Shown: one piece after another, positions 56,263-64,000 of the stretch
How positions within the stretch are numbered: the stretch's first letter is position 1
How the letters are laid out: each line of letters opens with the position of its first letter
Assembly (NCBI GenBank): GCA_029204225.1
Contig: CM055093.1
Location: forward strand, 329,001 to 393,000
Length of the DNA stretch: 64,000 bases
Origin: Diphasiastrum complanatum
Taxonomy: Eukaryota; Streptophyta; Lycopodiopsida; Lycopodiales; Lycopodiaceae
Reading direction: 5' to 3'
Translations under genes and position numbers: made by a program
Notes under the pieces: model-generated
Told to the model about the DNA's origin: nothing
The model's database searches: none
What the model saw: only the letters and a program-made list of their open reading frames with translations

Positions 56263-57040
56263 ATGTCTCATATTGGTAACTCTTCGTCATCATCCAACAA
56301 AATTAGAGTCATTGACAAATTCAATGGATCTAACTTCTACACGTGGAAGTTAAAACTCTAGATGATGTTGATAGATAGAGACCTTTGGGATGTAGTAGAA
56401 GGTTCTGACATGAAACCAGAAGATGGTGATCAAGAAAAGACATGGAAGATCAAAGATCAGAAGGCCTTAGCATGTATCACACTCAATTTGGTCGACTCCT
56501 AAATATCCCATGTTACCACATGCAAAACCTTAGGATGCATTAGATTTGTTATCAAATTTCTATGAGACTCATGATGTAACCACTAGATTACATCTTAGAA
56601 GGAAGTTCTTTACTCTTAGCATGTCTAATTCTACTGCCATCACATCTCACATCAACAGTTTTGAATATCTATTGGATCAGTTATCAGTTGTAGGATGCGC
56701 TATTCAAGATGATATTGCTGTTATGACCTTGCTTTCTTCTCTTCCAAAGTCGTAGGAACACTTTGTGGTGATGATCTTCACATAACCCGACCTCACTCTT
56801 CAAAAGGTGATCGGTCATCTTCTTCAAAAAGAAAAACGGAGAAAGACCAGCGGCTTGTCCATCAAAGACAAATCGATGGCCATGTACACCAAGAAGAAAG
56901 ACTATTCCAAGGGCAAGAATCAGGTGCAGCAACAACAATAGAAGCCTCATACTCAAGCTGAGAATAGTGGATCACGCAAGAAGCTTTTCTGCAGATATTG
57001 CAAGAGAGCCAATCACGACATGTCGTATCCGCATCTACAA
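56263..57040 (+). pseudogene. Copia P5 Gag remnant
   Basis: MSHIGNSSSSSNKIRVIDKF, NGSNFYTWKLKL, stop, then MMLIDRDLWDVVEGSDMKPE, HDVTTRLHLRRKFFTLSMSN, TSHINSFEYLLDQLSVVGCA, and the knuckle start KKLFCRYCKRANHD near 56985. Two nonsense codons and one frameshift. The end coincides with the left arm of the inverted repeat at 57047. Confidence 0.82.
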
Positions 57041-57046
57041 CGAGGT

Positions 57047-57384
57047 GAAGGAGGATGTCTCTCTCTTGCCTCCAATTAGTCTATTCATAGAAGATTTCAA
57101 GGTGCTTTTGTTGACTTTGTCTAAAAAGAAAATAGCTAAATAAAAAATATCATTTGCCATAAGCCATTTAATTGAAGTGGAATGAAAAAACGAATTGTTC
57201 TTGGGTCGAATGTCTTATCTTTCTATAATCTTAAGAAATTAGAAAGAATGGTTGCTCACAGTAACTAGATCAAAGACTAAATATGTAGTACATTTTATTT
57301 AGATTATTATGTTTGCTAATGCTAGTAATAGTAATATTATTCTTTGAAGCAAAATTCTCTAGCTAGAGGATAAACATACATTCT
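57047..57384 (+). repeat. Left arm of a ~335-bp inverted repeat
   Basis: Starts gaaggaggatgtctctctctt and ends aggataaacatacattct. Its reverse complement recurs at 59071-59402 with moderate divergence and small indels. Confidence 0.85.
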
Positions 57385-57482
57385 AGTACATTATATTTAG
57401 CTTATTGTGTTTGCTAATGCTAGTAATAGTAATATTATGATTTGAAGCAAAATTCTCTGGCTAGAGGACAAACATACGTTCT
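57287..57482. repeat. 98-bp tandem duplication
   Basis: 57287-57384 and 57385-57482 are near-identical (agtacatt ... gtttgctaatgctagtaata ... aacatacRttct). Only one copy exists in the right arm of the inverted repeat. Confidence 0.9.
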
Positions 57483-57496
57483 CTATGTATGCATGT

Positions 57497-57790
57497 TGAG
57501 AAAAGCTTCATATAGACTAAAGCAAGCTCCTTGAACTTGCCTCTAGGATTGAGACTGCCTTATTAGGGACAATTTTGGTGGATCCAAATCTGTACATTTT
57601 TTTTTGTCATGCAACTAGAATACTCAACTTGGTTTTATACATTGATGATATGATATTGACAAGAAGCAACAGTAGCCTAATTGACAAAATTCATAACAAT
57701 TTTGTCACATAAATTTGAAATGAAGAGTTTAGGTTGGTTTGGAGATAGGAACATAGCACAATTTTTTACTTAAAGCAAGTATAACCATGA
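57497..57790 (+). pseudogene. Copia RT scrap inside the inverted repeat
   Basis: LRKASYRLKQAP (usual YGLKQAPR.W), then NTQLGFILYIDDMILTRSNS with a YIDD active site, then a FEMKSLG-like strand. Several stops. Direction and family fit the P5 gag just upstream, so P5 may be one element with PR and IN replaced by the repeat arm. Confidence 0.78.
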
Positions 57791-57839
57791 CTTACTTGAA
57801 AGGTTCTATAATTAAAAAAAAAAACATTGTAAAACTTAT

Positions 57840-59070
57840 TAAAGGATTACTCTCCCTCCACCCCCTCTCTCTTGTAGCCCTCTAAAAAAATTAGGCATAT
57901 TTCTAATACTACCAATGTAATTCATATTCATTGATGCAACATAGCTATGTCCATGATGCTTACAAAGCCAATACTCTCTTGACACACATAATATCATAGA
58001 ATAAACTCCATTATGTCTCACACTAAGACTAGTGTCCCATCCTTGGACAATAGGCCATCTCTTATAAGTAAGCTTCCTTGAGAATGGGCTTCAAAAGACC
58101 AAATCAATCAATTTCTGAAAATACTCATCACTTTTCTAATCACCATTCACATTAATGTTATTACAATCTATCGTAGGCAACTCACATGTTAAATATGAAT
58201 TATTCATTAAATGACAGAAATTATAACCTATAAATAAACAATGAATGCACGACCTTTCAAATATTTATGTAATCAAGTCTAGTTGCTATGTAGAAGCAAC
58301 AAAGATGGCATGCAATAATACCATTATGTAAACCATTCAACATGCCTTGTCTAGAAAATTGACAAGTTGATTAAATGAGGTGCTCTCAACCTTTAATTTA
58401 TAGAGTTCATATAAATAAGGAGAAAATAAAAAGTGGTTAATTTTGTTTAGGTGTTTTCTAAATGACCTCTAGATAATAAACTGGAGTTTCAAACACAATA
58501 CAAGGTCTAATATGTATTTTTTTTTAATGAAATGCAAATATTAAAATATTTAATATTAGAACTTACAAAATGTGCCTATTTTTAAGAATCAATGTGCAAT
58601 GTCTTAGTGCATATCAAAATGTGTCTTGTGTCAAAGTTTCATGATTTGCCAACACAATCATGCATGGTTAGAGTATATAATGATGGAATGTGGAGGTTGC
58701 ATGGGTGGCATGCATACAGATATATAATTGAAAAGCCTTAGGAATAATAGCATCTAATGGGTTATTGAGATATTTTTTAGTATAGACTTGTGTTCAGAAG
58801 GTGGTTTCTTGATTCAACCTTAGCACACTATGTCTCTTTGAAATTATACATTCTCAAGGTGGATTGGGAGTTCACACTTTATCTTGACTTCATGACATGT
58901 GACATGTGCTGCTACAAAGCATAAGCTTGATTAAGATATTCACATTCTTCGTTTTCTAAAATACAAAGTTTATTAAAGATATTAATTCTTCTTTGCTCCT
59001 CTATTTGTGCACTTTTAAAGTGAAATTTTTCTTTTGGCATTGCTATTGTGAAAATAGTGCAGATTTTTTG
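57840..59070. other. Inverted-repeat spacer, AT-rich
   Basis: No coding or repeat structure recognised. Confidence 0.5.
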
Positions 59071-59402
59071 AGAATGTATGTTTATCCTCTAACTATAGAA
59101 TTCTGCTTCAAAACATATTATTACTATTACTAGCATTAGCAAACATAATAAACTAAATAAAATGTACTACATATTTAGTCTCTGATCTGGTTACTATGAG
59201 CAACCATTCTTTCAAAACTCTTAAACTTATAAAAAGATAAGGCATTCAACAAAAGAACAATTCTTTTTTTTATTCCACCTGATATTAAGTGGCTTATGGA
59301 AATTGATATATTTCATTTAACCATTTTCCTTTTAAACAAAGTCAACAAAAACACTTTGAAACCTTCTATGAGTAGAAAGGCAAGAGAGAGACATCCTCCT
59401 TC
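59071..59402 (-). repeat. Right arm of the inverted repeat
   Basis: Reverse-complement match to 57047-57384, ending catcctccttc at 59402. Confidence 0.85.
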
Positions 59403-59509
59403 AAAGAGCACCTCGAATTGTTAGACAATTTCTACACAATCTCACGAGTTTGATCAAGATCACGATACCAAAATGAAATAGAATCAAAAGATAGGCAACA
59501 TATGTTTTG

Positions 59510-60154
59510 TGAGAAATTGTCAACTAGTTTGCTATTTTGGACATATTTGTTTATTTGGCATTTGAGGCCAATTTTCATATTAGACTTATAGTTTGATTTT
59601 TCAAAGTTATATTAGTCTAAAAGCATTTGAATGACCACTTTTAGAAAATGAGGGAAATAGTAGGAGGTCGAGTTTAGTGCATTCAAATTTGAATGTTGGA
59701 GACATTGAATCTAGTCCACAATAATAGTAGGATTTTTGTTATGAAGGGAAACCAAGCTCATTAATGATGCATGAACCTGTTATAAAAGGATGTAAACTCA
59801 TGGGAGAAATGATTCTTCTCTCTCTCATCTCATTTCATGCTTATACATGAGTTCTCTTGGGTTGGTCTATATTGGTGCACTATCTTGATGATATCTTGCA
59901 ATCTTGTGTGTAGAATGTTCATATTTGTTATATTTGGATCCACACGTGTGAAACACATAAGATTACTATTTTTTTACGGACAACAACTTCATATTATCTT
60001 AAGTTTGATGTTTGATCAATATCTTATTGAGTTTGCATCTCTTTCGTTAAGTAGATGTTGATTTTCTACATTGCAAATGGTGTAAATTGTGATATCTTTC
60101 AAACCAAAGATCAAAAGATGATTTTGGATCTTAATGATTGACAAAATCTTCACA
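59510..60154 (+). repeat. Copia-type LTR, upstream copy
   Basis: About 645 bp from TGAGAAATTGTCAACTAG to ATCTTCACA, matching 60380-61021 along its length with many substitutions and small indels. No PBS follows (tgtttagatatg), so it is a solo LTR or a 3' LTR of a lost element. A TATAAAAG at 59781-59788 corresponds to the TATA box in the other copy. Confidence 0.82.
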
Positions 60155-60326
60155 TGTTTAGATATGATCCTATCCTCGTACAACAACAATAATGCATTTA
60201 ATTTCTTCCTCCAATAGAGATTGAACAAGCATACATCAAATATTCTACACAAATGTAGAAGCAGAGATGAGATGATAGTATTGTCTCCAAAGCTTCCAAA
60301 AGTGGAACACCTCTTCTTCTGCTATT

Positions 60327-60339
60327 CTCTCTCTCTCTC

Positions 60340-60381
<42 letters not shown>
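60327..60381. repeat. Compound (CT)n(AT)n(GT)n microsatellite
   Basis: CT, AT and GT dinucleotide runs succeed each other and end exactly at the start of the P6 LTR. Confidence 0.95.
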
Positions 60382-60384
<3 letters not shown>

Positions 60385-61021
60385 TATCAACTAGTTTAGT
60401 CATATTTTGGTTAATTGGCAATTTAGTCCTGCATTTTCGACTTAGAGATAGATATTTCAAAGTTATATTAGTCTAAATGTTTTTGAATTATCATTTTTGG
60501 AAAGGTAGGGAAAGTAAGTAGGTGAGTTTGGACCCATTCAAATTTAAATGATTGGTACATTGAATCTAGTTCATATTGTGAGTAGGATTTTGGATCTAGA
60601 AGTTTCTATGGAGGAAAACCACATTCAAAATAGGACATAAACTTGTTATAAATAGTGTGAAAGCGTGAGAGGACATGATTCTCTCTCTCTTATCTCATTT
60701 CATGCTTATACATGAGTTCTCTTGGGTTCATCTATCCATTGGTGCACTATAGTGTTGATATCTTGCAATTTTGTGTGTAGAATGCAATTGTATGTTCATT
60801 ATTGGATCCACACGTGTGAAATCTAGTACCTTACTGTTATTGTATGGACAACAACTTCATTATTTCATACATTTAATATTTTATCAAGCTTGTTGATTTT
60901 GCATCTCTTTCATCAAGTAGATGTTGATTTTCTACATTGCCAATGGTGCTAATTGTGTTGTCATTCATGATTAAAGATCAAGATATGATTTTGGATCTTA
61001 GTGATTAACAAGTTCTTCACA
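60380..61021 (+). repeat. 5' LTR of copia P6
   Basis: 642 bp, TGAAATATCAACTAG to GTTCTTCACA, then PBS at once. Related to 59510-60154. Confidence 0.88.
60650..60657 (+). promoter_or_regulatory. TATA box of P6 LTR
   Basis: TATAAATA in the LTR, conserved in position with TATAAAAG of the upstream LTR copy. Confidence 0.6.
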
Positions 61022-61033
61022 TGGTATCAGAGC
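61022..61033 (+). promoter_or_regulatory. PBS of copia P6
   Basis: TGGTATCAGAGC directly after the LTR. Confidence 0.93.
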
Positions 61034-61593
61034 TTGTGTTGCAGATTATTGAAGGATCAACCATATTTAGCAAGGATTTGGAGGAGATACCAATTCTAGA
61101 GTGTACCAGATTGATTTCTATTCAAAAATCAAGCATTTTGCATATGTAGAATTGATCTTTTGTAGGTCAAAACTCAATTTAGGTTTATGAACTTGAAGTA
61201 GGTTGATTTCACACATGCCTTACTATATTTGGCCGATTTTAATTGCATAAGGAAAGCTTCATTGGAGGCTACAAAATTCTATATCAAGTTTTTGATAGTT
61301 GCATCTAGAATTTGGAAGATTCAATTTTTTGTGATTTTGTCAAAACTCTAATTTTGTTTGGATCTCTATTTTTTGAGGTTGCTAGACTTCAAAATAGTGT
61401 GTTTCAATCTTAGGAAGTGGCAAGATTCGTTAGATTGTGAGTGGATCATAGTTGATCAAGATTTCTTTATTCTATGTGTTGATTTGCTAGTTATAGTGCT
61501 AGAAGAGAATTGAGAGGTTCCGTATCTTTGTGATTCTTTTTGGAAACATTTGTTGTTATTCAAAAGAGTGCTTTGTGCATTGGAACAGGTTGA

Positions 61594-62346
61594 ATGAGAG
61601 GATCAAGTCATTGCAACATGGCTACATTAAGTGGATTCATGTTGGAAGGCAATGATAGGCTTACCTCTACAAATTATTCTACTTGGAAGGTGAGAATGGA
61701 GTCTCTCCTTGAGATGAATGATATGATAGACATTGGTGTAGGTGTGGAGGAAAGACTCATGGTACAACAAGATCAAGGGATGTATGACAAGAGAGCTAAA
61801 AGGGCTTTACACATGATCAAGATGAATGTTACCAATGAGTTACTCAAGGAGATTGGTAAGTGCACATCATTTTTGGAGGCTTGGGAAGCTTTGATGAAGC
61901 TTTATGAATCCAAGTCTACATCTAGGGTACTAACCCTAAGAAAACAAATCTTTCAAAGTTTTCAAAAGAAGGAAGAGAGTGCTCATGCCTTTGTATTGAG
62001 AGTTAAAGCACTTAATGATGAGCTAGCATGCATTGATGATAGCATTAAGGAAGTAGAACTTGTGAAAGTTGTACTTAATGGATTGTTGGATGAGCATGCT
62101 AACCTTGTCCAAAGCTTTGCAATACAAAAGACTTTGCAAAGCATGGTGGATTTTCAAGAAGTGTTGGTGAATGAAGAGTATAGGCTTCAAGCAAGAGGTG
62201 GATCTACATCGACATCTCATGATGGAGAAGAGGTCATGTTCATCAAAGGCAAATTCAAGAGCAAACGAAAGAGCAAGTGTTTTAAACTTGACAAGATCAT
62301 GGTGAGTCTTCTTCTTTTGATAATAAGAAAGATAAATCTAAATTGA
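61594..62346 (+). CDS. Copia P6 Gag
   Basis: A 250-codon frame; MATLSGFMLEGNDRLTSTNY is a likely true start a few residues in. UBN2-type gag core: WKVRMESLLEMNDMIDIGVG, KSTSRVLTLRKQIFQSFQKK, FVLRVKALNDELACIDDSIK, VVLNGLLDEHANLVQSF. It stops at 62346 by frameshift just before the zinc knuckle, which is in the next frame. Confidence 0.88.
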   Translation: MRGSSHCNMATLSGFMLEGNDRLTSTNYSTWKVRMESLLEMNDMIDIGVGVEERLMVQQDQGMYDKRAKRALHMIKMNVTNELLKEIGKCTSFLEAWEALMKLYESKSTSRVLTLRKQIFQSFQKKEESAHAFVLRVKALNDELACIDDSIKEVELVKVVLNGLLDEHANLVQSFAIQKTLQSMVDFQEVLVNEEYRLQARGGSTSTSHDGEEVMFIKGKFKSKRKSKCFKLDKIMVSLLLLIIRKINLN

Positions 62347-63035
62347 AGCGCTTCTATTGTGGCATCAAGGGGCATTTTGGTAGTGATTGCTACAAGAAGA
62401 AGAGAGATCAAGAAGAAAAGCAAGGCAATTTCACTTTTGATGAGGATGGTATTGGTGATCAAAACTCAAATGATGATATGTTTTTGATGTCTTCTTGTTT
62501 GCTAACCAATGATGGAGATATTGATCCATGGTGGATTGATAGGGAAGCAAGATTTCATATGACATGTCACAAAGAGTACTTCACTTCTTTAGTGTCTTAT
62601 GAAGGAGAAAAGAAGGTCATCAACATGGCCAATGGTGGTAAATTTGTTATCAAGGGCATTGGTACTATTCCTATTTTTCTCTCATCTACAAATAGGAATG
62701 TTCATTTAAAGAATGTTTTGTTCTTACCTTCCATTACTAAGAATGTGTTTAGTGTGTGTCAAATGGTTGACAAAGGGCTCAAAGTGAAATTTGTTGGTGA
62801 TTCTTGTTTGGTCAAAAGGAATGGAGTCTTGATTGCTCAAGGCAAGAGACAAGGTGAGCTCTACAAACTTGATGGATTTGTTGATTCTAACCATGGTGGT
62901 TTGAAGGCAAAGAAGCAAGTAGGTGAGCTTTGTTCAATGTCAAAGTCACAAAGGTTGTCTTATTCTAGATGTAGCTCAATATTTAAGATGCCTTTTCAGT
63001 TAGTACATTTGGATTTCATTTTACTAGTTCTTTGA
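62343..63035 (+). CDS. Copia P6 nucleocapsid, protease and pre-integrase part
   Basis: Zinc knuckle FYCGIKGHFGSDCYKKK (first Cys shifted relative to C..C...GH....C). Protease: WWIDREARFHMTCHKEYF; the catalytic Asp is kept but S-G reads R-E. It continues FVIKGIGTIPIFLSSTNRN, LKNVLFLPSITKNVFSVCQM and GELYKLDGF. The HHCC finger of integrase is mostly lost after KKQVGELCS. Ends 63035. Confidence 0.82.
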   Translation: MKRFYCGIKGHFGSDCYKKKRDQEEKQGNFTFDEDGIGDQNSNDDMFLMSSCLLTNDGDIDPWWIDREARFHMTCHKEYFTSLVSYEGEKKVINMANGGKFVIKGIGTIPIFLSSTNRNVHLKNVLFLPSITKNVFSVCQMVDKGLKVKFVGDSCLVKRNGVLIAQGKRQGELYKLDGFVDSNHGGLKAKKQVGELCSMSKSQRLSYSRCSSIFKMPFQLVHLDFILLVL

Positions 63036-64000
63036 GTATTGGAGGAGCAAAGATGTTGTGACTCACATTGATGACTTTAGTAGATATTGTTGGACTTATC
63101 TTATAAAATGTGAGGATGAAGTATTTGATGTTTTTCTCAAGTTCAAGAATGTTGTGGAGAGTCAACATGAAAATCAAGTGCTTAAGTTTGGCAAATGAAA
63201 ACCTATCAACAAATTTCAAAAAGGTTTGTGTGACACATGGGATCAAGAGGGAGCTTTCAAACTCAAAGGTTCTATATGGTGTGGAAGAAAGGAAGGTCAA
63301 TCTTTTTGAAAGAGCTAAATCCATGAGGATGAATGCAAATCTTCCTAAGTCATTTTTAGGTGAAGCCTTGATGTATGCTAACTTTGTTTGCAATAGGTAC
63401 TCAAATGAAGACTTGGATGGTAAGAGTTCATTTGAAGTTCTTTTTGGTAAGAAGCCAAGGATGGAGCATTTGAAGATCTTTGGTATTACTTGCTACGTCA
63501 ACTCATCTTTTGGATTCTTGAAAGCAATCTTTATTGGATATAGTGAAGTAAGGAGAGCTTATAGGGTTTACATTCCTAAGTCAAAGAAAGTTCACATTTC
63601 TAAGCATGTTGTCTTTGAAGAGGAGAATGAGGATAAGCTTGATGTTGTTGATGTTGATCAATCTAACATTTTTGATGGTGATAAAGATGGTTCTTTGGAT
63701 GGTGATGGTGGAGATGCCTCTCCAAATCAAGTTCTTAGAAGATCCTCAAGAGAAAGACAAAATCCATCTAGGCTTACATATGATGACAAAGGTAAACAAG
63801 TGGAAGTGACTCACTTTGTTTACTCACATGTTTTGGAGAATCTTCTTGTATAGATGATGCTATGCAAGTGGATATTGGTTTTCATGGCTTTCCAACAACT
63901 AATAGATATGGAAAAGAGGTCTTAGTCAATGGCTTTGATGGTCAAGTGGAAGATCAAGAGGTTGATCTCAAAGGGCTTCAACAACACAGAAGGGAAAGTG
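63036..64000 (+). pseudogene. Copia P6 integrase core and RT linker
   Basis: WRSKDVVTHIDDFSRYCWTY, then FLKFKNVVESQHENQ (63050-63180); second frame ERAKSMRMNANLPKSFLGEA, DGKSSFEVLFGKKPRMEHLK and FIGYSEVRRAYRVYIPKSKK (63300-63600), then a D-rich linker and RRSSRERQNPSRLTYDD (63735). The middle of the core with the second Asp is garbled. TAG at 63851 ends the frame; RT proper is beyond the window. Confidence 0.82.

Larger units (their letters stand above)
60380..64000 (+). mobile_element. Copia element P6, cut by window end
   Basis: 5' LTR 60380-61021, PBS, gag, protease, integrase pieces and RT linker in order on the plus strand. The 3' half lies beyond 64000. Frames carry a few stops and frameshifts and a deletion between protease and integrase. 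Confidence 0.88.

Overview
This window reads as nuclear DNA of a land plant. The evidence is a spliced gene for a chloroplast outer-envelope channel of the OEP21 family, long introns, abundant (CT)n/(CA)n microsatellites, and plant-type Ty1/copia, Ty3/gypsy (chromovirus), LINE and hAT elements. Nothing looks bacterial, organellar or CRISPR-like. The species cannot be fixed from the sequence; the very long introns fit a large-genome lineage.

The host gene found with confidence is OEP21-like on the + strand. Three phase-compatible exons at 19155-19310, 43794-43892 and 45182-45265 encode the C-terminal ~112 residues to a stop codon. The first visible intron is 24,483 bp and filled with retroelements. 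The N-terminal exons were not found in the 19 kb upstream. A second, unidentified candidate gene or decayed gene lies on the - strand at 54683-55919; five exons keep GT-AG borders and phase, but an in-frame TAA sits near the end.

Layout. 1-840: copia remnant and microsatellites. 841-11720: an internally deleted hAT element (hAT-1, - strand) split by two related chromovirus copies head to head, A (1806-5314, -, deleted) and B (5315-11578, +, full length with LTRs, PBS and PPT but two in-frame stops). 12404-18780: a rearranged LINE (-) split by a deleted copia element P1 (13436-17464, TSD ATAAA). 19155-43793: OEP21 exon then the giant intron, holding a poly-C tract, a 59-bp duplication, gypsy fragments, gypsy C (24.9-28.7 kb, -), gypsy D gag-protease with a long uncharacterised extension (28.7-32.6 kb, -), copia P2a and P2b (+), and an ORF1-only LINE-like retroposon inserted in the CT tract of the P2b 3' LTR. 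43794-45265: last OEP21 exons. 46030-48564: hAT-2 transposase (-), carrying the catalytic part hAT-1 lacks. 49.4-57.8 kb: mosaic of copia fragments, a LINE scrap, a coiled-coil ORF and the candidate gene. 57047-59402: long inverted repeat. 59510-64000: two related LTRs 225 bp apart, the second starting a copia element (P6) that runs off the window.

Almost all coding sequence is from transposable elements and most copies are broken. Nested order gives relative ages: LINE before P1; hAT-1 before A and B; P2b before the ORF1-only retroposon.
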